A DNA stretch of 64,000 nt, taken from positions 1-64,000 of the forward strand of contig JBBRQC010000001.1 of assembly GCA_038227135.1 (NCBI GenBank). The letters are read 5' to 3'. The notes beneath the pieces are model-generated. The model did no database searches and was not told where the DNA came from. It saw nothing but the letters and a program-made list of their open reading frames with translations. Within the stretch, counting starts at the first letter, position 1. Each line of letters begins with the position of its first letter. The DNA is from UBA4720 sp038227135. GTDB taxonomy: Bacteria; Gemmatimonadota; Gemmatimonadetes; Gemmatimonadales; Gemmatimonadaceae. Below, in pieces: positions 15,250-23,085 of the stretch. The position numbers and the translations under genes are program-made.

Positions 15250-17769
15250 ATGACGGCTCCGAACAACAGAGAGCGCATCCTTCCGCGCCTCATCCACGAA
15301 GAAATCAAAGAATCGTTCATCAACTACTCGATGAGCGTCATCGTCTCTCGCGCGCTTCCCGACGTGCGCGACGGACTCAAGCCGGTTCACCGGCGTGTGC
15401 TCTACGCCATGAACGAGCTCGGCCTCGTCCCGGGGCGGCCATACAAGAAGTCCGCGACCGTCGTCGGCGACGTGCTCGGCAAATACCACCCGCACGGCGA
15501 CAGCTCCGTGTACGACGCCCTCGTGCGCATGGTGCAGGACTTCTCGCTCCGTTATCCGCTCGTGGACGGGCAGGGAAACTTCGGCAGCGTGGACGGCGAT
15601 CCCGCCGCAGCCTACCGCTACACGGAAGCGCGCCTTACACGCATCGCGATGGAGATGCTGGCGGACATCGACAAAAACACCGTCGACTACGCGCCGAACT
15701 TCGATGACAGGCTCCTCGAGCCCAAGGTCCTGCCGTCGGCCATACCGAACCTCGTCGTCAACGGATCTTCGGGAATCGCGGTCGGCATGGCCACCAACAT
15801 CCCGCCCCACAATCTCCGCGAAGTCGTCGCCGCGCTCACAGCGCTCATCGACAATCCGGAGCTGACGCCAACCGACATCAGAAAGCTGATCAAAGGACCC
15901 GACTTCCCGACTGGCGGCTACATCTACGGCCGCGCGGGCATCAAGGACTATCAGGAGACCGGACGCGGCCGCATCGTCATGCGCGCGCGCGCGGTGATCG
16001 AGGAGAAGGAGTCCTCCAACAAATCGCAGATAGTGGTCACCGAGCTCCCGTACCAGGTCAACAAGGCCAAGCTGATCGGAGACATGGCCGAGCTCGTCAA
16101 GGCAGGGAAGCTCGAAGGCATTTCCGCGCTCCGCGACGAGTCCGACAAGGACGGCATGCGCGTCGTAATCGAGCTCAAGCGCGACGCGATTCCTCGCGTG
16201 GTGCTCAACCAGCTGTACAAGCACACCGTGATGCAGTCGACCTTCGGCGTCATCATGCTGGCGCTCGTTCCCGACTCGCACACGACGCAGCTCGTGCCGA
16301 AGGTGATGCCGCTCAAGGAAGTGCTCCAGCACTACATCGAGCACCGGCACCAGGTCGTCGTGCGTCGCACCCAGTTCGAGCTGGACAAGGCCCTCGAGCG
16401 CGAGCACATCCTCGAAGGCCTCAAGATCGCCGTTGACAACATCGACGCGGTGATCAAGCTGATTCGCGCGGCCGCCGATACGCCGACCGCGAGCGCGCAG
16501 CTTCAGAAACGGTTCAAGCTCAGTGAGAGACAGGCCGAGGCGATTCTCAATATGCGCCTGGCGAAGCTGACGGGCCTGGAGATCGAGAAGCTCGAGGCCG
16601 AGCTCAAGGAAGTGCTCGCCTTCATTAAAGAGATGAGGGACATCCTCGCATCCAAGCCGCGCCGCCTGAAGATCATCCGCGACGAGCTGCAGCAGGTGTC
16701 GGACAAATACGGCGACGAGCGCCGGTCCGAGATCACGAGCGACGAGGGCGAGTTCACGATCGAAGATCTGATCGCCGAAGAGGACATGGTCATCACCATC
16801 TCCCACTCCGGCTACATCAAGCGCACCTCGGTTTCGACGTATCGCAAACAGCGTCGGGGCGGTCGCGGTCTGAGCGGGCAAGGGTTGAAGGACGAGGACT
16901 TCATCGAGCGTCTCTTCATCGGCTCGACGCACGACTACATCCTGTGCTTCACGGATGACGGCCGCTGCTTCTGGCTGAAGGTCCACGAGATCCCGCAGGC
17001 GGGCCGCGCCGCCAAGGGAAAGCCCATCGTCAATCTGATCAACGTCTCCCCCGAGACGCAGGTAAAGGCGATGGTGCCGGTGCGCGAGTTCTCGGAGACA
17101 CAGTTCCTCCTATTCTGCACCAAGAATGGAACGGTCAAGAAGAGCGCTCTCTCGCAGTACTCGAACGTTCGCCAGACGGGAATCAAGGCGATCAAGATCG
17201 ACAAGGATGACCAGCTGATCGATGTGCAGGTGACCAGCGGCTCAAACGACATCGTTCTGGCAACTCGTCACGGCTTGTCCGTGCGATTCCATGAGATGGA
17301 TGTGCGCGAGATGGGGCGCGACACCACTGGCGTCAAAGGTGTCGAGCTGAGGGAAGGAGACTCGGTGATCGGGATGGTCGTCGTCAAACGCGACGCGACT
17401 CTGCTCGTCGTCACCGAGCGCGGCCTAGGCAAGTGCTCCAACATCGGCGACTACCGTGTGCAGAAACGCGGCGGGAAGGGCATTATCACCGTCAATAGAA
17501 CTGAAAAAACGGGGGATGTCGTTGCCCTGATGGAGGTTCTGCCTGCCGACGAGATCATGATCATCACAAAGCATGGTGTGATCATCCGTTCTTCAGTGTC
17601 GCAGGTGAGAGTCACGGGGCGTATCGCGCAGGGGGTCAAGCTCGTCAATCTCGATGAGGGAGATGTTGTTACAGCCGTCGCCAGAGTGGTCCCCGAAGAT
17701 GAAGGCGATGACGAGAACGGCGCGCCGGCGGGCGAGGCTGAACAGGTCGAGGCCCTTACCGACGAATGA
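15250..17769 (+). CDS. gyrA: DNA gyrase subunit A
   Basis: 839-residue type IIA topoisomerase subunit that cuts and rejoins DNA during negative supercoiling. The winged-helix/tower core has the catalytic Tyr124 in AYRYTEARLT and the quinolone-region residues Ser85 and Asp89 in HPHGDSSVYDA, that is, wild-type-like. The C-terminal half has six beta-pinwheel repeats with the GyrA box QRRGGRGLSGQ (near residue 538), which marks it as gyrase rather than ParC. It ends with an acidic tail. Start ATG 15250 fits the conserved ERILPRLIHEEIK N-terminus; no strong Shine-Dalgarno is visible. Its TGA overlaps the ATG of the next gene, a diguanylate cyclase. Confidence 0.97.
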   Translation: MTAPNNRERILPRLIHEEIKESFINYSMSVIVSRALPDVRDGLKPVHRRVLYAMNELGLVPGRPYKKSATVVGDVLGKYHPHGDSSVYDALVRMVQDFSLRYPLVDGQGNFGSVDGDPAAAYRYTEARLTRIAMEMLADIDKNTVDYAPNFDDRLLEPKVLPSAIPNLVVNGSSGIAVGMATNIPPHNLREVVAALTALIDNPELTPTDIRKLIKGPDFPTGGYIYGRAGIKDYQETGRGRIVMRARAVIEEKESSNKSQIVVTELPYQVNKAKLIGDMAELVKAGKLEGISALRDESDKDGMRVVIELKRDAIPRVVLNQLYKHTVMQSTFGVIMLALVPDSHTTQLVPKVMPLKEVLQHYIEHRHQVVVRRTQFELDKALEREHILEGLKIAVDNIDAVIKLIRAAADTPTASAQLQKRFKLSERQAEAILNMRLAKLTGLEIEKLEAELKEVLAFIKEMRDILASKPRRLKIIRDELQQVSDKYGDERRSEITSDEGEFTIEDLIAEEDMVITISHSGYIKRTSVSTYRKQRRGGRGLSGQGLKDEDFIERLFIGSTHDYILCFTDDGRCFWLKVHEIPQAGRAAKGKPIVNLINVSPETQVKAMVPVREFSETQFLLFCTKNGTVKKSALSQYSNVRQTGIKAIKIDKDDQLIDVQVTSGSNDIVLATRHGLSVRFHEMDVREMGRDTTGVKGVELREGDSVIGMVVVKRDATLLVVTERGLGKCSNIGDYRVQKRGGKGIITVNRTEKTGDVVALMEVLPADEIMIITKHGVIIRSSVSQVRVTGRIAQGVKLVNLDEGDVVTAVARVVPEDEGDDENGAPAGEAEQVEALTDE

Positions 17770-18902
17770 TCAAAGAGCGTCCTGACGTGCTGCCACAACT
17801 CGAGGAACTTGAGAAGCTGCGCCTGGCTCTCCGTAATGCGGAAGCCGAGGTGCAGCGGCTGCTCGAGGAGGCTCGCGCGCGCGGGGCGCTCGTCGACATT
17901 CTCCACGATGTAATGGGCTCGCTCTCAATGGGTGAGCTGTTCCACATGCTCGCGCGACGCCTCGCGCGCGCTCTCAATCTGAGTCACTCTTCCGTCATCT
18001 TCGCCAAGAGCGGAGACAGTCACGGCACGGTGGCCTCGGCCCACGAAGATCCCCAGCTCGAGAATCTCCAGGTCGAGCTGGATAAATACCCTGAGATCGA
18101 AGCAGCGCTTGCCGGCGAACAGCCGATCCTGATCCCCGACATCTGGCACTCGGACGCCTACAAGGATCTGCGCGAAGCGTGGGAGAAGGATGGCAGCGTT
18201 ATCTCGGTTCGCTCCATTATCGCGCTGCCGTTCCGGCTCGATCTGGAACGTACCGGAGTATTCCTGCTACGCCGCACAGCGGAGAAGGCATCTCTCAACG
18301 ATGCCGACGTCGATTTCGCGGAGACCGTGGTGAAGAGCGCCATGAACGCCATGCGGCGGGCGCATATGGTCGAAGTGACGCAGGCGGACAACATCCGGCT
18401 CGAAGCTCTCGCCCGCACCGATCCGCTCACTCAGCTGCTCAACCGGCGCGCGCTCCTTACGCAGCTCGCCACCGAAGTGGAGCGGGTGCGGCGCTACAAC
18501 GCGCCTTTGAGCATCCTGATGATCGACGTCGACTCCTTCAAGGAAGTGAACGACACCTACGGCCACCTGGCCGGGGACCACGTCCTGGTCGAAGTCGCAC
18601 TTCTCCTCGCGCGCACCGCACGCAGCGTGGACGCTGTTGCGCGCTACGGAGGCGACGAATTCGTGATTGCCGTTCCCGAGACGAGCGAGGCGGGCGCGAT
18701 TGCGTTTGCGGAAAGGCTGCGGGACAAAATCCAATCCCACCCATTCGACATCGGCAGAGGCGAGCCGCTGCGCCTGACGGTGAGCATCGGAGTCGCCGAT
18801 TTCCCGGTTCCGAGAGTCGAGACCGCGGAAGACCTGCTCGAATGCGCCGACCGCGCACTCTACCGCGCGAAGGCTGGCGGGCGTAATCTGGTGTGTGCCT
18901 AA
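17766..18902 (+). CDS. Cytoplasmic GAF-GGDEF diguanylate cyclase
   Basis: 378 residues, no TM helix. An N-terminal coiled coil (10-40), a GAF-like sensor domain about 45-205 and a GGDEF domain 215-378. The active motif GGDEF is at 285-289 and the I-site RSVD at 276-279, five residues before, so it should be an active, feedback-inhibited c-di-GMP synthase. Its ATG overlaps the gyrA stop (ATGA), which implies translational coupling to gyrase. The ligand of the GAF domain is unknown. It overlaps the start of the following lipoprotein gene by 8 bases. Confidence 0.92.
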   Translation: MIKERPDVLPQLEELEKLRLALRNAEAEVQRLLEEARARGALVDILHDVMGSLSMGELFHMLARRLARALNLSHSSVIFAKSGDSHGTVASAHEDPQLENLQVELDKYPEIEAALAGEQPILIPDIWHSDAYKDLREAWEKDGSVISVRSIIALPFRLDLERTGVFLLRRTAEKASLNDADVDFAETVVKSAMNAMRRAHMVEVTQADNIRLEALARTDPLTQLLNRRALLTQLATEVERVRRYNAPLSILMIDVDSFKEVNDTYGHLAGDHVLVEVALLLARTARSVDAVARYGGDEFVIAVPETSEAGAIAFAERLRDKIQSHPFDIGRGEPLRLTVSIGVADFPVPRVETAEDLLECADRALYRAKAGGRNLVCA

Positions 18903-19926
18903 AAATTCAGTAGGTCTCGCAGCTGTGGCGTTGATCGCCCTTAGTGGCTGTCTCGTCGACTCCTCCAAGAAAGAATCGACCGCCGACACGACGCACCTTG
19001 CCCCGGTGGTGACAGTCACGCCCGTCAATCGTGGCACCCAGGGCATGGCTGAGCGCGTGTTGTGGACATTCTCACCCGACAGAAAATCCGTGCTCGTGGT
19101 TGCGGACCCCGGTGGCGTCGAAAACGAGCCCGTCCCCAACGGGTTCTTTTTCGGTGACGAGTCGCGCGGATTCCAGACGCAGATGGACAGCGTGTGGGAC
19201 GTAGCGCCTTCCCCCGATTGGAAGTGGATCGGATTTGGGCGCGCTTACGGAGTTGTCGGTGGTGCCGGCACCGGATCCGATCTACTCGCGGAGGTTTCAC
19301 GCCGCACTTCTATCGATACGGCGACGCTGCGCGCCGGTTCGTTCGCGTCGAGCGGGATGTCGATGTCGCGCGCTGTCGCACAAGCGGGAGTGATTCACAT
19401 TCCGGAAAATCCTCGTGACAGCACTGCCGCGGACAGTGCCGCGCCGAAACTGTTTCCGGTCGCACGCGGCTGGCGCGTTCGCTGGACGTCCGACGGGTCT
19501 ACCCTCGCGCTCGGCAATGCGCCTTCGCGCGCAGTTGACAATGAGCCAAGTCAGACGTGGTCCGCACTCGATCCCGTGACCGGCGCGCTGCACGGGACGC
19601 TGCCGGCGAACTCGAAGCTTGCCGATGTGAACTTCACCCAGGGCCCGACGATAGATCGCTCGCTGCCGATGGACATGAGCAAGTCGCCGCCGATCGCGCT
19701 CCAGCACGGGAGCCAGACCTTCAGCATCCAGAGCGAGCGCGGCGTGATCACGCTGGTCGAAACAACGCCCGGCTCGGCCACCAAAGCCGCGCCACGCGTC
19801 GTCGGAGCGGGCCTTGCTCTGGCGGCGACTGCGGGAGGACGGTACATCATCGCGCTGGCGCCGAGGGCGCGGCCCGATCCGAACGAACCGGCAGTCGAGC
19901 CGGTTGTGTACACTGTCACTTGGTGA
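18895..19926 (+). CDS. Hypothetical lipoprotein, 343 aa
   Basis: GTG start inside the end of the cyclase gene. The leader LAAVALIALSGC gives a clear lipobox with Cys19. The mature part is Thr/Ser/Pro-rich and rich in short beta strands with recurring W-containing turns (VLWTFSPDRKSVLVVADP, VAPSPDWKWIGFG, RVRWTSDGSTLALGN), similar to WD40/TolB-like propeller blades. It may be an envelope beta-propeller protein; no enzyme motif is seen. Possibly co-transcribed with gyrA and the cyclase. Confidence 0.7.
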   Translation: MPKNSVGLAAVALIALSGCLVDSSKKESTADTTHLAPVVTVTPVNRGTQGMAERVLWTFSPDRKSVLVVADPGGVENEPVPNGFFFGDESRGFQTQMDSVWDVAPSPDWKWIGFGRAYGVVGGAGTGSDLLAEVSRRTSIDTATLRAGSFASSGMSMSRAVAQAGVIHIPENPRDSTAADSAAPKLFPVARGWRVRWTSDGSTLALGNAPSRAVDNEPSQTWSALDPVTGALHGTLPANSKLADVNFTQGPTIDRSLPMDMSKSPPIALQHGSQTFSIQSERGVITLVETTPGSATKAAPRVVGAGLALAATAGGRYIIALAPRARPDPNEPAVEPVVYTVTW

Positions 19927-20065
19927 GCTGAGCTACGACCGCTAAATAGCTTTGAGCTCCCTGCTTCAGTTTTGTGGATGCAAGTCGAGCCGACTAACCT
20001 CGGAAGTGTTGCTCTCAGACTCTACTGGGCCGAGCAGTCATTCAGCCGTTAAGCTCTCAGCTCGC

Positions 20066-20521
20066 CTACTTCCCAATGCGGCGGAGCTCCACCAGCAGAC
20101 AGTGATCCTGCACAACATCAATGCCAGCCCGCGCCAGCCTCTCAGCTGCTTCCTCGTTCCGGATGCCAAGCTGAAACCAGACTGACTTTGGCGCCTTGGC
20201 GATCATGTCATCGACGTGCTGCGGAATATCTACCGGCCGCCGAAAGACATTCACCATGTCGATGTCGCCGGGAATGTCGGTGAGCTTCCGGTACACTTTC
20301 TCGCCAGCCATCTCCGTCAGCTCCTTGTAGTACACGGGAACTGGAACGATCTCGTACCCAGCGCGCTGCGCGTATTCCGGGACGTAGTAGGCGGGCGCAT
20401 CCGCGTTGGGCTTGATACCGAGCACGGCGATTCGACGCGTGGTTTCCAGGAGCTGCTTAATCTGTGCAGGCTTGTCGAGCAGATGCTCGCGCCAATCGGC
20501 TGAATCAACCTGTGCCGTCAT
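20066..20521 (-). CDS. CoA-binding domain protein (YccU-like)
   Basis: 151 residues from ATG 20521 (an upstream in-frame TTG is directly adjacent). It has a Rossmann-like CoA-binding fold: RRIAVLGIKPNADAPAYYVP at the N-terminus, GYEIVPVPV, DMVNVFRRPVDIPQHVDDMI and SVWFQLGIRNEEAAERLARAGIDVV, a hallmark run of the CoA_binding_2 family. These stand-alone proteins bind CoA or acyl-CoA; their cellular role is poorly known. Convergent with the lipoprotein gene and divergent from the saccharopine-dehydrogenase-like gene. Confidence 0.88.
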   Translation of the reverse strand: MTAQVDSADWREHLLDKPAQIKQLLETTRRIAVLGIKPNADAPAYYVPEYAQRAGYEIVPVPVYYKELTEMAGEKVYRKLTDIPGDIDMVNVFRRPVDIPQHVDDMIAKAPKSVWFQLGIRNEEAAERLARAGIDVVQDHCLLVELRRIGK

Positions 20522-20615
20522 CAATTCTCTCTGTGCCTGCGCGGGGTAACGGTATCAACACTGGCCGCATAAATTGCAAGAGCGAGTCCAGCTCAACTTT
20601 CCGGAGTGCAACGTA

Positions 20616-21776
20616 ATGCGGATGTTAGTTCTCGGCGCCGGCCTTCAGGGCTCCGCCTGCGCGTATGATTTATTGCAGAATCCAGATGTAAAAGAAGTCC
20701 GTCTCGCCGATCTTCACACCGATCATCTGGCGCCGTTCCTGGCGCCGTACTCTGGCAAGCGACTGATCTTCACTCCTCTCGACGTGCGCGACAAGGAAGC
20801 AGTACTCGCGCTGATGCGTCAGTCCGATGCGGTCATGAGCGCGATTCCCTACTACTTCAACTACGACCTCGCGTCGCTCGCCGTGCAGGCGGGGGTGCAC
20901 TTCGCCGACCTCGGCGGCAATACGGAGATCGTCTTCAGGCAGAAGACTCTGGATCCGGAAGCAAAAAAGAAGAACATCACCGTAATTCCGGACTGCGGTC
21001 TCGCGCCCGGAATGGTGAACATCCTCGCCGAGCACGCCATCAATCAGATGGACACGGTGGAGAGCGTGCGGATTTTCGTCGGCGGATTGCCACAGCAGCC
21101 GGAGCCGCCACTCAACTATCAGATCGTGTATTCGCTCGAGGGCGTGCTGGACTACTACACCACTCTGTCCTGGGTCCTGCGCGGAGGCAAGCGCACGCAG
21201 GTCAAGGCGTTGTCGGAGATAGAAGCGGTCCGTTTCGACGGATCAGTCGGCGAGCTCGAAGGCTTTCACACCGCCGGCGGACTCTCGACGATGGCGTTCC
21301 GATACGAAGGAAAGATTCCCACGATGGAATACAAGACGCTCCGCTATCCCGGGCACGCGCGCATCATGGAAGCGATTCGCGAGCTCGGACTCCTGGAGCT
21401 GACTCCCGTGGACGTCAAGGGAATGAAAGTCGTTCCGCGAGATCTGGTAGTCGCGGCAATGGGCCCGCGACTCACCAAGCCGGATGCGCACGATCTCGTC
21501 GCGCTCCGCGTCGTCGCCGAGGGCAAGAAAGGCGGCAAGCCGAAGAAAGTCGGCTATGAATTGGTGGACTATTACGACGAAAAGGCCGACATCAGTGCCA
21601 TGGAGCGCTCCACCGGATACTCACTGTCCATTACGGGTCAGATGCAGGCGCGCAGAGAGCTCGGAAAGGCTGGAGTGTTCACACCGGATGAAGCCATTCC
21701 GGCGGAGAAGTACATCGCCGAGCTGGCAAAGCGGGGCGTGGTCATTAAAGAGATCGGGGCTTCAGGTTCCAACTGA
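20616..21776 (+). CDS. Saccharopine dehydrogenase-family oxidoreductase
   Basis: 386 residues from ATG 20616 (GGAGTG about 9 bases upstream); an upstream TTG would add 14 non-conserved residues. NAD(P)-binding Rossmann fold MLVLGAGLQGSACAYDLL, then DVRDKEAVLALMRQSDAVMSAIPYY, and GGNTEIVFRQ / IPDCGLAPGMVNILAEHA, which are typical of lysine 6-dehydrogenase and carboxynorspermidine-synthase relatives. It probably acts on lysine or a related amino acid; exact substrate unclear. The stop codon lies inside a long inverted repeat shared with the convergent DoxX-like gene. Confidence 0.85.
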   Translation: MRMLVLGAGLQGSACAYDLLQNPDVKEVRLADLHTDHLAPFLAPYSGKRLIFTPLDVRDKEAVLALMRQSDAVMSAIPYYFNYDLASLAVQAGVHFADLGGNTEIVFRQKTLDPEAKKKNITVIPDCGLAPGMVNILAEHAINQMDTVESVRIFVGGLPQQPEPPLNYQIVYSLEGVLDYYTTLSWVLRGGKRTQVKALSEIEAVRFDGSVGELEGFHTAGGLSTMAFRYEGKIPTMEYKTLRYPGHARIMEAIRELGLLELTPVDVKGMKVVPRDLVVAAMGPRLTKPDAHDLVALRVVAEGKKGGKPKKVGYELVDYYDEKADISAMERSTGYSLSITGQMQARRELGKAGVFTPDEAIPAEKYIAELAKRGVVIKEIGASGSN

Positions 21777-21807
21777 ACTGAACACGGTGTTGAGTTCAGC
21801 TGGAACC
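21765..21807. terminator. Long hairpin between two convergent genes
   Basis: A 15-bp stem (21765-21779 with 21793-21807, a single wobble) spans the stop codon of the plus-strand oxidoreductase gene and ends 6 bases before the stop of the minus-strand DoxX-like gene. There is no T-run, so it may be a bidirectional 3' stabiliser or Rho-assisted terminator. Confidence 0.5.
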
Positions 21808-21812
21808 TGTTG

Positions 21813-22229
21813 TTAATGTTCGGCCAGAAGGTATATCGCCGTCAAAGCCAGAAGAAAGTAAGGCACGAGCGCTGCGGCCCCGGCGTAATCCTTCGCCACC
21901 CGCTGCCCGAAGAAAAGCGCAACCAGGTTTATCGCCCCGACGACCGCGCCAAGATAAGCGACCATGGAATCGCGCGTGAGCATGAGCACCACGCAACCCA
22001 TTCCGCTCAACGCGCCGGCGGAGATCTCCAGCAGCGTGATGACCGCGAACATCGGCCCGACCGTTCCGGCCAGCGGGCTCTTCGCGAAGTGCTGTTCGAG
22101 GTAGGCGCGGTTTCCCCGGCGATCCACGACCTTGTCGATTCCCGATTGCAGAAACAGAATTGCCAGGAATGCCGACACCAGCATTTGCAGGATGTAGGCG
22201 GCAATGTCGGGCGAGGTCAGCCGTGGCAT
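21813..22229 (-). CDS. DoxX-like membrane protein, 138 aa
   Basis: Four hydrophobic helices (about 10-28, 57-80, 85-105, 115-135). The segment FLQSGIDKVVDRRGNRAYLEQ after helix 1, and ALLEISAG-like ITLLEISAGALSG in helix 2, are typical of DoxX/DoxD-type small inner-membrane proteins. These are linked to quinol or thiol redox in some bacteria, but no function can be given here. Divergent from the L,D-transpeptidase-like gene. Confidence 0.75.
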   Translation of the reverse strand: MPRLTSPDIAAYILQMLVSAFLAILFLQSGIDKVVDRRGNRAYLEQHFAKSPLAGTVGPMFAVITLLEISAGALSGMGCVVLMLTRDSMVAYLGAVVGAINLVALFFGQRVAKDYAGAAALVPYFLLALTAIYLLAEH

Positions 22230-22281
22230 GGCGTTATCTTAGCACTGTCGAGGCGAAACTGTCCAATCGCGGCGGTGGATC

Positions 22282-23085
22282 ATTCACTGGAATAGAACGA
22301 AGCCCATACTTGTTGCCCTCGCTGGCCTCTCCGGGTGTCAACCGCAGATGCAGCTGAACCCGCAGGCGCAGCTGAATCCGCAGGCGCAGCTGAACCCGCA
22401 GGCGCAGCTCGACGCTTCGCAGCAGATCGTCGTTGTGATCACGCCGGGCTGGACATCTACAACCGGCACAATGCAGCGGTTCGAGCGTGCCTCGCCAACA
22501 TCCAAATGGACGTCGCTGGATTCCGGCATTCCCGTGGTCGTTGGGCGCACGGGCATCGCCTGGGGCGTGGGATTCGACGAGATGTCCACCGAAGGCCCAC
22601 GCAAGCACGAAGGCGACGGGAAGGCGCCAGCTGGCATTTTCCCGCTCGACACAGCGTTCGGTTTTGCATCGCGCGATTCAATGCGCGATTTGAAGCTGCC
22701 TTACGTCCAACTGCTCCCCACCACCGATTGCGTCGATGACACAGCGTCCACTCACTACAACACTGTGGTGGACAAGGCTTCGGTGCCACGTGTCGACTGG
22801 AACAGCGCCGAGCACATGCGAGAGGTCGCGCAGTACAAGATCGGCGTCATCGTCGGATATAATGCGCTTCCGCCGGTGAAGGGACGCGGCTCGTGCATCT
22901 TCCTGCATATCTGGGCTGGACCGGATTCGCACACGGCGGGCTGCACCGCTCTCGACGAGGCGAAGCTGCAGGACACGATTCGGTGGCTCGATCCGGCCAG
23001 GCATCCGCTCCTGGTTCAGCTGACAGCGAGCGACTACGCAAAGTTGCGCGCGCGGTGGAAGCTGCCACCTGTTGGCCCGAGCTAG
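22282..23085 (+). CDS. L,D-transpeptidase-like (YkuD) lipoprotein, probable ATT start
   Basis: The catalytic part shows the YkuD-type signature FLHIWAGPDSHTAGCTAL (nucleophile Cys in TAGC, His nearby), with the LDP substrate loops EGDGKAPAGIFPLDTAFGF. Such enzymes make or edit 3-3 peptidoglycan cross-links or anchor lipoproteins. In-frame codons upstream of the first ATG (22348) encode a lipoprotein leader, KPILVALAGLSGC, so the true start must be further left; the frame has no ATG, GTG or TTG back to a TAG at 22240. I place it at ATT 22282, with GGCGGTGG just before. Three copies of QLNPQA follow the lipobox as a spacer. If only canonical starts are allowed the gene is 22348-23085, without an export signal. 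Stop shares CTAG with the convergent TonB receptor. Confidence 0.8.
   Translation: MHWNRTKPILVALAGLSGCQPQMQLNPQAQLNPQAQLNPQAQLDASQQIVVVITPGWTSTTGTMQRFERASPTSKWTSLDSGIPVVVGRTGIAWGVGFDEMSTEGPRKHEGDGKAPAGIFPLDTAFGFASRDSMRDLKLPYVQLLPTTDCVDDTASTHYNTVVDKASVPRVDWNSAEHMREVAQYKIGVIVGYNALPPVKGRGSCIFLHIWAGPDSHTAGCTALDEAKLQDTIRWLDPARHPLLVQLTASDYAKLRARWKLPPVGPS
22351..22404 (+). repeat. Three tandem 18-base repeats (QLNPQA)
   Basis: Units at 22351-22368, 22369-22386 and 22387-22404; the middle one differs by a single C to T. They encode a Gln/Pro-rich flexible spacer between the lipidated Cys and the transpeptidase domain. Copy number may vary between strains by slippage. Confidence 0.85.

Noticed and set aside
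15247..16986. 579-codon minus-strand frame opposite gyrA
   Set aside because: Shadow of gyrA, with no motif and biased composition.
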